Source: Microvirga brassicacearum (GTDB lineage Bacteria > Pseudomonadota > Alphaproteobacteria > Rhizobiales > Beijerinckiaceae). From it: a stretch of DNA of 64,000 nucleotides. The notes under the pieces were generated by a model, which was not told the DNA's origin, ran no database searches, and worked only from the letters and a program-made list of their open reading frames with translations. Numbering within the stretch: the stretch's first letter is position 1; each line of letters begins with the position of its first letter. The DNA lies in NCBI RefSeq assembly GCF_008757455.1, contig NZ_VCMV01000013.1, positions 607,720 through 671,719 of the forward strand, written 5' to 3'. A program made the translations under genes and the position numbers. Below, piece by piece: positions 1-8,571 of the stretch.

Positions 1-526
1 CGGTGAGCACATCCAGCGCAGCCCGATCGTCGAGGCGAAGAGCATCGTAGGTGAGATAAATCTTGACCGAGGTGAAACCCTCGTCGACCAGCGCCGGCAG
101 GTCATGGTCGAGGGTCTGCGCTGTGGCATCCGTCAGGATGAGATGGAAACCATAATCCACGACGGATTTGCCGTGCGCGCGGCTTTTGTAGTCCTCGACG
201 ACGGCGCGCAGGCTTTGCCCCCGATGTTGGGCCGCAAACGAGATCAGCGTGGTCGTGCCACCAAAGGCTGCAGCAACGCTGGCGCTTTCAAAGTCATCCG
301 CTGTGCGAGCCCCGCTTGAGACCATTTGATCGATGTGGCAATGGGCATCGACGCCGCCGGGCAAAACCAGCAATCCCCGGGCATCGATCGTTTCCCCTGC
401 GGCGGAAAGTCCGGGGCCGATCGCGGCGATCCGGCCGCCTCGAATGCCCACATCCGTGTCTTCTGTGCCGCGCGAAGTAACGACCCGGCCGTGACGAATG
501 ACGACATCGAATGGTTCGGTGCTCAT
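1..526 (-). CDS. Hydantoinase / dihydropyrimidinase family amidohydrolase (3' end cut by window edge)
   Basis: The 175 visible residues are the N-terminal part of a cyclic-amide hydrolase of the D-hydantoinase/dihydropyrimidinase group. The start is MSTEPFDVVIRHGRVV, and the beta-sandwich segment is followed by GGVDAHCHID, whose HCH supplies the first two metal ligands. The FGGTTTLISFAAQ stretch and the KIYLTYD segment near the edge carry the expected lysine that becomes carboxylated. The family opens hydantoin or dihydropyrimidine rings to N-carbamoyl acids in the cytoplasm. It sits 101 bases downstream of an ABC permease gene on the same strand, so it probably ends the importer operon. The C-terminal two thirds lie outside the window, so substrate preference cannot be judged. 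Confidence 0.88.
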   Translation of the reverse strand, partial: MSTEPFDVVIRHGRVVTSRGTEDTDVGIRGGRIAAIGPGLSAAGETIDARGLLVLPGGVDAHCHIDQMVSSGARTADDFESASVAAAFGGTTTLISFAAQHRGQSLRAVVEDYKSRAHGKSVVDYGFHLILTDATAQTLDHDLPALVDEGFTSVKIYLTYDALRLDDRAALDVLT

Positions 527-627
527 GGTAAATCCTCGGGCTTCAATCGGTGAGGGAGCCGCGCCTCATCATCGACGCGAGGCACTTGATCGTTTCGCAA
601 CGAGAAGAAGCCATCTCCGGCTTCTTC

Positions 628-1305
628 CTACGAATGGACGACTGCCTTGTTCTGCATCCGGGAGACGAGCCGGACGAAGGGCCAGAACATGATGAAATAC
701 ACGATCGCCGCAGCCACGAGCGGCGTCGGATTGTAGAGCAGTCCTTGCGCCAGTTGGGCCGATCGCAGCAGTTCCTGCAGCGCTACAGCCGAGGCGATCG
801 ACGTTTGCTTGACGAGTTCCACCGTGTTGCTCACGAGATCGGGAAGAACGTTGCGTGTCCCCTGCGGCACCACCACATAGGCCATGCTCTGCGCCCAATT
901 GAGCCCCGTCGAGCGGGCGGCCTCACGCTGGCCCTTGGGCACGGATTCGAGGCCGGCGCGAAAAATTTCGGCGAAATAGCTCGAACCGTTGAGGGTCAGG
1001 GCGAGAACCGCAGCTGCGAACTCGCCGAGATTCACTCCAAGGAATGGCAGCCCGAAGAAGATGAAGATGAGCAGCACCAGTGGCGGAATGGCCCGCATGG
1101 TGTCCACGTAGGACACGAGCAGCATACGCACCAGCTTGCTGCGCGAATCCTGCGCCATGGCGATGCCTACGCCGAGTGCGATCGAGAGCGGCACTGCAAC
1201 GGCCGCCAGACCGAGAGTCATCCAGAGACCCTGCAGCAGCAGCGGCCAGACCTCCAGCAACACATCCCAATTGAAAAAGGTGGTGACGAACTCGGTCATC
1301 ATCAT
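628..1305 (-). CDS. Amino-acid ABC transporter permease (HisM/GlnP family), second of a pair
   Basis: This 225-residue integral membrane protein belongs to the polar amino acid importer permeases. It has several hydrophobic helices and a conserved cytoplasmic coupling loop, RAGLESVPKGQREAARSTGL, for the ATPase. The start is placed in the ATGATGATGA run at 1297-1305, which overlaps the stop of the preceding permease by a few bases, implying translational coupling. With the neighbouring permease, ATPase and binding protein it makes a complete importer. The hydantoinase downstream and the hydantoin-type enzymes across the LysR gene suggest that the cargo is a hydantoin, a carbamoyl amino acid or a related amino acid. 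That substrate assignment is inference. Confidence 0.93.
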   Translation of the reverse strand: MMMTEFVTTFFNWDVLLEVWPLLLQGLWMTLGLAAVAVPLSIALGVGIAMAQDSRSKLVRMLLVSYVDTMRAIPPLVLLIFIFFGLPFLGVNLGEFAAAVLALTLNGSSYFAEIFRAGLESVPKGQREAARSTGLNWAQSMAYVVVPQGTRNVLPDLVSNTVELVKQTSIASAVALQELLRSAQLAQGLLYNPTPLVAAAIVYFIMFWPFVRLVSRMQNKAVVHS

Positions 1306-1973
1306 CTCGGATGTGCGTAGACCCGTTCCAGCCACCGCGTGAACCGCACGAAGGGCAGGAAGAGGACGAGAAAAAGAAGCGCGCCGACCGTCAGCGCCGT
1401 GGGATTGGCGACGTTCGATTGGATACTCGACGTCACATTGAGAAGTTCGGGTACCGCAACAACCGACCCGAGGGTGGTCCCCTTGCTGATTCCGATCGCC
1501 CGGTTGGTGAGCGGCGGGATCGACATCCTGACCACTTGTGGCAGCACGATGTAGGCGAGGGTCTGTGTGAAGTTCAGGCCCGTCGATCGGCCTGCCTCCC
1601 ATTGCCCCTTTGCAACTGAGCTGATGCCGGCCCAGAAGATTTCCTCGGAGAAGGCCGAAAGAACGATCGCGAGCGCCATCACGGTTGCGGTAATGGGCTC
1701 CAGCACGAGACCGAAATAGGGAAGGGCGAAATACGCCAGAACGATCAGCACGAGTTGCGGGATCGAGCGAAAGAAATCGATGTAGAAAATGATCAGGATG
1801 TTTAGCGGCCTGATGCCATAGAGACGCACGATCGCGATCAGGAGGCCGAGCGGAATGCCGATCACGACCGTGAGGATCGACATCTGAATGGTGATGAGGA
1901 AGCCTCTGAGGATGTCCGGCCAATAGGCCGCCATTAGCGGGAAATCGAAGAAGTACCTGATGATCTGATCCAT
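1302..1973 (-). CDS. Amino-acid ABC transporter permease (HisQ/GlnP family), first of a pair
   Basis: A 223-residue permease of the same family as the following gene but clearly divergent from it, so the transporter core is a heterodimer. It starts MDQIIRYFFDFPLMAAYWPDI and contains the coupling-loop signature WAGISSVAKGQWEAGRSTGL. Hydrophobic helices run through the whole chain. It lies 7 bases after the ATPase gene and overlaps the next permease at its stop, so the four transport genes read as one minus-strand operon (binding protein, ATPase, permease, permease). Confidence 0.93.
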   Translation of the reverse strand: MDQIIRYFFDFPLMAAYWPDILRGFLITIQMSILTVVIGIPLGLLIAIVRLYGIRPLNILIIFYIDFFRSIPQLVLIVLAYFALPYFGLVLEPITATVMALAIVLSAFSEEIFWAGISSVAKGQWEAGRSTGLNFTQTLAYIVLPQVVRMSIPPLTNRAIGISKGTTLGSVVAVPELLNVTSSIQSNVANPTALTVGALLFLVLFLPFVRFTRWLERVYAHPR

Positions 1974-1980
1974 TGGATCG

Positions 1981-2745
1981 TCAGCTCTTGGTACGCGTCA
2001 AGAACTCGCGGATCCGCGGATGCTCAGGTGCGACGAGGATTTCTTCGGGCGTGCCTTCTGCCAACACGACGCCGTGATCCATGAACACCACCCGGTCGGC
2101 GACCTCGCGGGCAAACTGCATTTCATGCGTGACCACCACCATGGTCATCCCCAGTTCCTTGGTGCGGACCATCACGTTGAGCACCTCGCCGACCAGTTCA
2201 GGATCGAGCGCGGACGTGGGTTCGTCGAACAGGATGACGTCAGGTTCCAACGCCATGGCGCGGGCGATCCCCACCCGCTGCTGCTGGCCACCGGACAGTT
2301 GCGCCGGATAGGAATCGGCCTTTTGACCCAAGCCGACAAGTTCGAGGTGCCGGCGGCCCTTTTCGTTGGCCTCGGCCTTCGAAAGGCCCGCGACCTTGCG
2401 CAGCGCGAGCGTCACGTTGCCGAGCGCGGTCTTGTGTGGATAGAGGTTGATACTCTGGAAGACCATCCCGATCCGGCGGCGAAGGGCGTTCAAATCGACG
2501 CCCTTGCCGGTCACCTCGTGGCCGCCGACGAAAATGTGACCCTCCGTCGGCTCTTCAAGGCGATTGATGCAGCGCAAGCAGGTGCTTTTGCCCGACCCGG
2601 ACGAACCGACAATCACGACGGCCTCGCCCTTCTTGACGTCGAGGTTCACGTTCCGAAGAACCTCGACCGAACCGAAGGTCTTGCCCAGGCCCCGGATGAC
2701 AACGCTGTCCTCCAGGGTGCTTCGCCCCCGCTCGCTCACTGTCAT
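1981..2745 (-). CDS. Amino-acid ABC transporter ATP-binding protein (GlnQ/HisP family)
   Basis: A 254-residue ABC ATPase that drives the importer. It has Walker [11 protein letters not shown]-loop [10 protein letters not shown], signature LSGGQQQR, Walker [13 protein letters not shown] and switch histidine VVTHEM, all intact. The start MTVSERG is chosen because its ATG overlaps the stop of the binding-protein gene (ATGA at 2742-2745). A longer reading frame upstream only mirrors that gene. It acts on the cytoplasmic face with the two permeases encoded just downstream. Confidence 0.95.
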   Translation of the reverse strand: MTVSERGRSTLEDSVVIRGLGKTFGSVEVLRNVNLDVKKGEAVVIVGSSGSGKSTCLRCINRLEEPTEGHIFVGGHEVTGKGVDLNALRRRIGMVFQSINLYPHKTALGNVTLALRKVAGLSKAEANEKGRRHLELVGLGQKADSYPAQLSGGQQQRVGIARAMALEPDVILFDEPTSALDPELVGEVLNVMVRTKELGMTMVVVTHEMQFAREVADRVVFMDHGVVLAEGTPEEILVAPEHPRIREFLTRTKS

Positions 2746-3617
2746 TTGCAGGCGGCCTTGCGCTCGGTCGCATCGTAGCCCTCGAAATCGGGAGCGCCCG
2801 TGCCAGGATACACCTTGCTGGTGGAGGAAGCAGCATCCGGCGCCACACCGAACCACTTCTCGTGGATCTTGGCGAGCGTGCCGTCGCTCTTGAGGCATTC
2901 GACGGCTTGTTCGACCTGTGCGCGGAACGCCGTGTCTTCCTTGCGGAAGGCGATGCCGAAATTGCGACCGCTGTCGAGGACAAAGGCGACCTCGGCTGCC
3001 GGTGTCTGCGTGGCGACATAGCGCGATACGGGCACGTCGGCCACGTTGGCGAAGGCGCGACCGATCATGACCGCCTGGACCGCGTCGGCATTCTTGTTAT
3101 AGCGTTGGATGGTGAAGCCGTACTTGGCCTCGTTGTCGGTCAGCCACTTGTCCGAGATGCTACCGTTGTTGACGGTGAGCGCCTTCCCCTTCAATTCCTC
3201 AAGGCTGGCAATCTTGCTCCCTTTCTTGACGAGAAAACCCAAGCCTGTCGGCATATAGGGTTCGCTGAAGAGCATCTGCGCGGCACGTTCGCTGGTGATG
3301 TTTGTCGGCGCCGGGATCATCTCGTAGCGCTTTGAAAACATGCCGGCGAAGATCGCCGAGAAATTCGCATCCGTCACCTCGACGCCTGGACGACCGAGTT
3401 TCTTGGCGATGGCATCGGCGAAATCATAGGTAAAGCCGGTGACCTCTCCCGAGGCTGTCTTGAAACAGAAGGGAGCAAAGCCAAGATCGCAGGCGACCTT
3501 CAGCTTCTCGCCAGCGGGGTGATCGGCGTCCTGCGCCACAACAGGAAACGACAACAAAGCGGCGACGGCAAAACCCTGAACGGCGGCGCGAGCGGCCTTG
3601 ATCGGCAAACACCTCAT
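2742..3617 (-). CDS. Periplasmic amino-acid-type solute-binding protein (SBP family 3)
   Basis: A 291-residue extracytoplasmic receptor for the importer. The first ~28 residues form a signal peptide (positive [12 protein letters not shown], a hydrophobic stretch, cleavage near VVAQD). The family-3 binding fold follows, with [14 protein letters not shown] near the N-terminus and [23 protein letters not shown] near the C-terminus. Four or more cysteines in the mature part could form disulfides. The start at 3617 is preferred over an upstream GTG/ATG because AGGGAA lies a few bases before it and the signal peptide begins there. It is the first gene of the transport operon and has a candidate LysR site about 100 bases upstream. 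Confidence 0.93.
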   Translation of the reverse strand: MRCLPIKAARAAVQGFAVAALLSFPVVAQDADHPAGEKLKVACDLGFAPFCFKTASGEVTGFTYDFADAIAKKLGRPGVEVTDANFSAIFAGMFSKRYEMIPAPTNITSERAAQMLFSEPYMPTGLGFLVKKGSKIASLEELKGKALTVNNGSISDKWLTDNEAKYGFTIQRYNKNADAVQAVMIGRAFANVADVPVSRYVATQTPAAEVAFVLDSGRNFGIAFRKEDTAFRAQVEQAVECLKSDGTLAKIHEKWFGVAPDAASSTSKVYPGTGAPDFEGYDATERKAACK

Positions 3618-3717
3618 AGCATGGTTCCCTTTATCGTTGATCGAATGAGAAGCGCGTCCAACCATTACCCTAACAGGTCAAATCCATTCCCTGCCTATTA
3701 CTTGTTGTGCCCCGGGC

Positions 3718-3732
3718 ATAACATGACGTTAA
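3718..3732. promoter_or_regulatory. Candidate LysR operator copy 3 (ATAAC-N5-GTTAA)
   Basis: ATAACATGACGTTAA is a near-perfect palindrome matching the two other sites at 4654 and 5846 (ATAAC-A-N4-GTTA). It overlaps the last codons of the lysR gene and lies about 100 bases upstream of the binding-protein start at 3617, a usual position for a LysR-type activator site. The role is inferred from repetition and placement. Confidence 0.5.
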
Positions 3733-4649
3733 GTCGATCGTCCGTCGCCTTCGCCCGGAATCCGGGGAGGCGGAAGTTCGCGCATCATGGCCACAAAGGC
3801 TTGCGCCATACGTGAGAGAGGCTCGAGGCGAGACGTCAAAAGATGGGCGCGTATCGGGGCCGGTGGCTCAAGCGGCCGCGACACGATGCTTGGCCAGGTG
3901 GCGCCCCGGAGCACGAACTCGTCAACGACCGCGACGCCCGCTCCCGCCTGGACCATCGCACAAGCGATGGGCGTAAAGCGGACGATGGTGTTGATGCGGA
4001 TCGGCTTCATCCCCGCTCCCAGTGCGCGCTCGACCAGCAGCCCGTACGGTGTCTGCGGCCCGTAACCGATCAGCGGGTAGGGAGCAAGATCAGCCGGCCT
4101 CACGGCAGACAGGGCGGCGAGCGGATGGTCGCGCGGGCAGATAACCTGTAGCTGTCCCTCCATGATGGGTACGCATGAAATCGTCGGTTCATCGACCGGC
4201 AGCACTGAGACGCCGAGATCGACACGGTTGCCGCCGACCCGCGCGACAAGATCGTGGATCGTAAGAATTTCGAGTTCGACCCTCACATCCGAGAATCGCT
4301 CTCGAAACCGGCCGATCGCCTCGGGAACCAACGCCTGCCCGACGCTCGGGCTCGCCACCACGTGGAGCGCTCCAGTCCCGCGCTCCCGGAGTTCTTGCGC
4401 AAGCTCGTTGACTCGCAAGACACCCTGATGAACCTGATCGACTTCGGAGAAGAGGCGTCGCGCCTCCGGTGTCGGATGAACGCGACCCTTGACCCGCTCG
4501 AACAGCGTCAGGCCGAGCCGATCCTCCGTGTAGGCCAGAAGGCGGCTGATGGCAGGTTGGGACACGGATAGCAGCCGTGCCGCGCCGCTGATCGAGCCGG
4601 TCACCATCACCGCGCGGAATACCTCTATCTGCCGCAAATTGAACCGCAT
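3729..4649 (-). CDS. LysR-family transcriptional regulator
   Basis: A 306-residue LysR-type regulator. An N-terminal winged helix-turn-helix (residues ~1-60: LRQIEVFRAVMVTGSISGAA, then SQPAISRLLAYTEDRLG) is followed by a linker helix and a substrate-binding co-inducer domain of about 210 residues. It is transcribed away from the DUF917/hydantoinase block, and the ABC importer operon lies just behind it. It is therefore the likely controller of both arms. A perfect ATAACACCTTGTTAT palindrome begins 5 bases upstream of its start codon, which suggests autorepression. The inducer is unknown but should be the imported cyclic amide or a product. Confidence 0.94.
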   Translation of the reverse strand: MRFNLRQIEVFRAVMVTGSISGAARLLSVSQPAISRLLAYTEDRLGLTLFERVKGRVHPTPEARRLFSEVDQVHQGVLRVNELAQELRERGTGALHVVASPSVGQALVPEAIGRFRERFSDVRVELEILTIHDLVARVGGNRVDLGVSVLPVDEPTISCVPIMEGQLQVICPRDHPLAALSAVRPADLAPYPLIGYGPQTPYGLLVERALGAGMKPIRINTIVRFTPIACAMVQAGAGVAVVDEFVLRGATWPSIVSRPLEPPAPIRAHLLTSRLEPLSRMAQAFVAMMRELPPPRIPGEGDGRST

Positions 4650-4653
4650 CGAG

Positions 4654-4668
4654 ATAACACCTTGTTAT
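4654..4668. promoter_or_regulatory. Candidate LysR operator copy 1 (ATAACACCTTGTTAT)
   Basis: A perfect inverted repeat (ATAACA-CCT-TGTTAT) in the 97-base divergent gap between lysR and the DUF917 gene. T4655 and A4667 satisfy the T-N11-A rule known for LysR boxes. Two similar sequences occur at 3718 and 5846. The role is inferred. Confidence 0.6.
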
Positions 4669-4746
4669 GGCCGCTCTCGGAAATAGCATATCTCGGCGGT
4701 CGCGATAGTCTCTATGGTCAGCTCGGGAAAACACGCCGGAGGGGCC

Positions 4747-5862
4747 ATGGCACGGATTCTGACCATCAGAGATGTGGAGGCAGCCGTTGCCGGCGGTTCG
4801 ATTTATGCAGCAGGCGGCGGCGGATGGCCGGATCACGGCCGTATGCTGGGGACCGCAGCAGTCCTTGCCGGCCAACCTGAGCTTGTTTCCCTGGACGAGG
4901 TGCCCGACGATGCCATCATTGCCACCGCCGCAGCGATCGGCGCGCCCGCCGGCACCACCGAATGGGAGATGCGCGGCGTCGATTATGTACGCGCCGTCGA
5001 ACTCCTTCAGGAGGCTCTCGGCAAGCCGATCTACGGCTTGATCATCGGGCAAAATGGAATGTCGAGTACGCTGAACGCCTGGTTGCCGGGGGCCATTCTC
5101 GGCACCAAGGTGATCGACGCGGTTGGTGATATCCGGGCGCATCCCACCGGCGACATGGGTTCGATCGGCCTCGCCAACAGCCCGGACGCAACCATTCAGA
5201 CCGCCGCGGGCGGCAACCGATCGCGCAATTCCTATGTCGAATTGGTAGTGCGCGGCGCGACCGCAAAGGTATCGCCGATCCTACGCACCGCCTCCGACAT
5301 GTCGGGCGGCTTCATCGCCTCGTGCCGCAATCCCCTCCCGGCCTCTTACGTCCGCAAACATGCTGCTCTCGGCGGCATCTCGATGGCGTTGGCGTTGGGC
5401 GAACGAATCCTTGCAGCAGAATCGAAAGGCGGAACTGCTGTCGTCGATGCTATCTGCGATGAGACGGGAGGGTCCATCATCAGGCGCGGCAGCGTCGTTT
5501 CCAAGGTTGTCCAATATACGGCGGAAGCTTTCGACATTGGAACAATCCAGGTCGGCACCGGCAAGGACGCCTGTATCCTGCATGTCATGAATGAATACAT
5601 GGCAGTGACGGATCTCGAAGGTCGCCGCCTGGCAAGCTATCCGGATGTCATCACGACCCTCGACGCGGAGGGCCGCCCCATCAGTGTCGGAGCGGTGCGC
5701 GAAGGAAGGGAGCTCTTGGTCATGCGCATTCCCAAGGACCGGATCCCCTTGAGCGCCAGCGCCACCGATCCAAGCGTGTACCCGGTGGTGGAAAACGCCC
5801 TCGGCCTCGACCTCACCTCCTATGCGCTCGGCGGCGCGTCGGTTGATAACACGCAGTTATAG
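4747..5862 (+). CDS. DUF917 family protein (possible thiohydantoin-processing enzyme)
   Basis: A 371-residue protein of the DUF917 family, with Gly-rich VAGGSIYAAGGGGWPDHGR at residues ~12-30, then SLDEVPDDAIIATAAAIGAP and VIDAVGDIRAHPTGDMGS. The family is found beside hydantoinase/HyuA genes. I recall the N-terminal Pfam domain having been renamed for an S-methyl-thiohydantoin desulfurase, but this is from memory. The start at 4747 is chosen for the strong CGGAGGGG ribosome site just ahead; an in-frame ATG at 4714 has none. It is the first gene of a plus-strand run of hydantoin-type enzymes, divergent from the LysR gene. The reaction in this organism is not established by the sequence. Confidence 0.85.
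   Translation: MARILTIRDVEAAVAGGSIYAAGGGGWPDHGRMLGTAAVLAGQPELVSLDEVPDDAIIATAAAIGAPAGTTEWEMRGVDYVRAVELLQEALGKPIYGLIIGQNGMSSTLNAWLPGAILGTKVIDAVGDIRAHPTGDMGSIGLANSPDATIQTAAGGNRSRNSYVELVVRGATAKVSPILRTASDMSGGFIASCRNPLPASYVRKHAALGGISMALALGERILAAESKGGTAVVDAICDETGGSIIRRGSVVSKVVQYTAEAFDIGTIQVGTGKDACILHVMNEYMAVTDLEGRRLASYPDVITTLDAEGRPISVGAVREGRELLVMRIPKDRIPLSASATDPSVYPVVENALGLDLTSYALGGASVDNTQL
5846..5860. promoter_or_regulatory. Candidate LysR operator copy 2 (ATAACACGCAGTTAT)
   Basis: ATAAC-ACGCA-GTTAT matches the site at 4654 in 12 of 15 positions, including both 5-base arms. It covers the last codons of the DUF917 gene and sits about 100 bases before the amidohydrolase start at 5963, suggesting a second LysR-controlled promoter there. 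Function is inferred. Confidence 0.5.
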
Positions 5863-5962
5863 GGCACCACCCAATAAGCATAATTCCTCGCGAGCGGCAG
5901 CCGCTATGCTCGCACGAAATGCGCCGGAAGCTGCCGGTTAATCGAACGAACAGGTGATACTC

Positions 5963-7312
5963 ATGAGCGATTTCGATCTCGTCCTGCGTGGCAACGTGGT
6001 TTTGTCCGACAAAATCATCGATGAGGGATATGTGGCCGTTTCCGGCGGGAAGGTGGCGGTTGTCGGAGCCGGATCTCCGCCATCAGCGCGCGACTCCCAC
6101 GATTTTCGCGGCCAATGGATCATACCGGGAGCGATCGACGGCCAGGTCCATTCCGGCAGTCAGGCCAATCACGAGGGCATCGGGATGTGCTCGCGGGCGG
6201 CAGCGGCCGGTGGCGTGACGGTCATGGTCGAAATGCCTTACGACGAGCCGGAGCCTGTCACGAATACGAGGATCTTCAACGAGAAGGTCGCAACCGTCGA
6301 GCGCGATTCCCACGTGGATGTGGCGCTCTATGCGACGATCACGGTGGAGAACGGCCTTCATGCAATTCCCGGCCTGGTCGATGCCGGCGCCTGCGCGTTC
6401 AAGTTCTCGACCTTCGAGGCGAACCCGACCCGCTTCCCGCGCATCGGCGACGATACGCTGTACGAAGCGTTCAAGCTCATTGCGCCCACTGGTCTGCTTT
6501 GCGGTGTTCATAATCAGGACCAGGAGATGACGCGGCGCAACATCGCCCGTCTCATCGAGGCTGGCGACACGGGTCCCGATGCTTTCGGTCGCGCGCATAC
6601 GCACCTGATCGAAAACCTTGCAACGGCGCGGATCTACGAAATCGGCGCCGAGACCGGCGCGCGTGCTCACGCGGTGCATGTTTCCACCTCACGCGGTTTC
6701 GACATCGCCAACATGTACAAGCGGGCCGGCCACAAAGCCTCGATCGAAAGCTGCGTGCAGTATTTCATGCTGAACGAAGAGGAGCACGTTCGGAAGTTCG
6801 GCGCGAAGGCGAAGCATTATCCGCCAATCCGCTCAAAGGCAGAAAGCGAACTGCTCTGGAGTCATCTGGCGGCGGGTCATTGCGACTTTATTTCATCGGA
6901 TCACGTTTCTTGGGGTCTTGAGAAAAAGGGTGATCCGAACGTGTTCAAGAACACGTCGGGCGGTCCCGGCATCGAAACCCTGTTGCCGGCCTTGTGGACC
7001 GGTTGCGACGAACATGGAATTTCGCCGACGATGGTCGTCAAGCAGCTCTGCGAAGGGCCCGCGAAGGCGTTCAAACTCGCCGATAAGGGCCGTCTCGCCG
7101 CAGGTGCGGATGCAGATATTGTCGTGCTCGAACCCGGTCGTTTCCCCTTTGATCCGTCGAAGAGCCTGTCGGCGGTCCGTTGGAGCTCCTTCGAAGGGCG
7201 CGAGTTCACCGTCCGCGTCGCCGCGACATTCGTGCGCGGATCCTTGGCCTGGGACGGTTCGACAATCCGCAACGCGGCAGGCGACGGACGCTTCCTGCGT
7301 CCAGCCGCGTGA
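5963..7312 (+). CDS. Amidohydrolase, dihydroorotase/hydantoinase/allantoinase-like
   Basis: A 449-residue cyclic-amidohydrolase with the metal-dependent TIM-barrel pattern. It has IIPGAIDGQVHSGSQ after the N-terminal sandwich, KFSTFEANP carrying the probable carboxylated lysine, GVHNQDQEM and HAVHVSTSRG supplying histidines, and ISSDHVSW supplying the catalytic aspartate. The first metal motif is Q-x-H rather than H-x-H, a variant I recall from some dihydroorotases. The family hydrolyses cyclic ureides such as hydantoins, allantoin or dihydroorotate. The ATG at 5963 has AGGTGA 5 bases upstream and is preferred to an in-frame GTG at 5954. The next gene is a carbamoyl-amino-acid hydrolase, so ring opening followed by decarbamoylation is the likely sequence. 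Confidence 0.9.
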   Translation: MSDFDLVLRGNVVLSDKIIDEGYVAVSGGKVAVVGAGSPPSARDSHDFRGQWIIPGAIDGQVHSGSQANHEGIGMCSRAAAAGGVTVMVEMPYDEPEPVTNTRIFNEKVATVERDSHVDVALYATITVENGLHAIPGLVDAGACAFKFSTFEANPTRFPRIGDDTLYEAFKLIAPTGLLCGVHNQDQEMTRRNIARLIEAGDTGPDAFGRAHTHLIENLATARIYEIGAETGARAHAVHVSTSRGFDIANMYKRAGHKASIESCVQYFMLNEEEHVRKFGAKAKHYPPIRSKAESELLWSHLAAGHCDFISSDHVSWGLEKKGDPNVFKNTSGGPGIETLLPALWTGCDEHGISPTMVVKQLCEGPAKAFKLADKGRLAAGADADIVVLEPGRFPFDPSKSLSAVRWSSFEGREFTVRVAATFVRGSLAWDGSTIRNAAGDGRFLRPAA

Positions 7313-7323
7313 TCGAGGCCGTG

Positions 7324-8568
7324 ATGCCGGTCAACGCCGATCGCCTGTGGCGTCGGATCGAGGCGCTGTCGCGGATCACCGATCCCGATCGTCCGTGGAC
7401 AAGACGCTCCTTCTCGCCTCGGTTTCTTGAGGGTCGCCGTTGGCTCGAAGCCGAGTTTCGCGCATCGGGTCTGGAGACGAGCATCGATGCAGGTGGCAAC
7501 CTCCTCGGTCGCCTCCCGGGCATCGTTCCCGATCTGAAGCCGATCGTGATCGGATCTCATTCGGATACGGTCCCTTCGGGCGGACGGTACGATGGTATTC
7601 TCGGCGTGCTGGCCGGCCTGGAAGTAGCGCAAGGGTTGGTCGAACGGGGTGTCGGCCTTCGTCATTCGCTGGAGGTCTATGATTTCCTCGCAGAGGAGCC
7701 GAGCGAGTTCGGTCTTTCGTGCATCGGCAGCCGCGCCCTCGCCGGTGCGCTGTCGCCGGAAATGCTGGAGCTCAAGCGTCCCGACGGAATGTCGCTCCGA
7801 GACGGGTTGCGCTTTGTGGGCGGGCGTCCGGAGGAACTTTCCTCGGCGAGACGCCAGCCGGGCGACATCGCAGCTTACGTGGAGCTCCACATCGAGCAGG
7901 GACGGGTTCTTGAAAGCGAGGGCGCAGCCATCGGCATCGTCACGGACATCGTCGGTATCAGGCGCGAGCGCATCACCATCACGGGACGGGCCGATCATGC
8001 CGGCGCGACGCCGATGGCGCTGCGCGCCGATGCGCTGGTCGGCGCAGCTCGCCTGATCGAGGAAGTGCATGCGAGGGCTCTGAGATTGTCAGGCGGCGAG
8101 AAGCCTCTCGTGGCCACGATCGGCAACATCAATGTCACGCCGAACGCGGCAAACGCCGTTCCGGGCGAGGTCGAGATGATCCTCGAAGTCCGTTCCGGCG
8201 ATGAAGGCGTCTTTTCGACCTTCGGTGACGAAGTGGTGAGCGGTCTGAGGTCCCACCTCGCGGATCTCCGGCTGAGCGTGCGCTCCGAACTGATCAGTCA
8301 TGTACCGCCAACGCCATGCGCACAGGCAATCCGAGGGGCCATTGGAAAGGCAGCGGCGGACCTTCGTCTGTCTTTCCGCGATCTGCCGAGTGGCGCGGGA
8401 CATGACGGCATGTTTGTCGCCAGAACAGGTCCGATCGGCATGATCTTCGTTCCCTGTCTCGATGGTCGCAGTCACGCACCGGAGGAATCGATCGAGCCGA
8501 GCCAAGCCGCGGACGGTGCTCGTGTGCTGGCGGAAACCGTGCGCCACCTCGATATGGTTGTGGAGTAG
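7324..8568 (+). CDS. M20-family N-carbamoyl-L-amino-acid hydrolase / allantoate amidohydrolase
   Basis: A 414-residue zinc-dependent amidase of the M20 family. Metal ligands are visible as VIGSHSDTVPSGGRYDG (~77-93), LAEEPSEFG and ELHIEQG, with the C-terminal histidine in GRSHAPEE. The RADHAGATPM motif belongs to the dimerisation domain and is typical of this subgroup. The family removes the carbamoyl group from N-carbamoyl amino acids (or allantoate), releasing CO2 and ammonia. The ATG at 7324 with GAGG 5 bases ahead is chosen; a GTG at 7309 overlapping the previous stop is an alternative. It is the expected second step after the hydantoinase-like enzyme. Confidence 0.93.
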   Translation: MPVNADRLWRRIEALSRITDPDRPWTRRSFSPRFLEGRRWLEAEFRASGLETSIDAGGNLLGRLPGIVPDLKPIVIGSHSDTVPSGGRYDGILGVLAGLEVAQGLVERGVGLRHSLEVYDFLAEEPSEFGLSCIGSRALAGALSPEMLELKRPDGMSLRDGLRFVGGRPEELSSARRQPGDIAAYVELHIEQGRVLESEGAAIGIVTDIVGIRRERITITGRADHAGATPMALRADALVGAARLIEEVHARALRLSGGEKPLVATIGNINVTPNAANAVPGEVEMILEVRSGDEGVFSTFGDEVVSGLRSHLADLRLSVRSELISHVPPTPCAQAIRGAIGKAAADLRLSFRDLPSGAGHDGMFVARTGPIGMIFVPCLDGRSHAPEESIEPSQAADGARVLAETVRHLDMVVE

Positions 8569-8571
8569 ACC

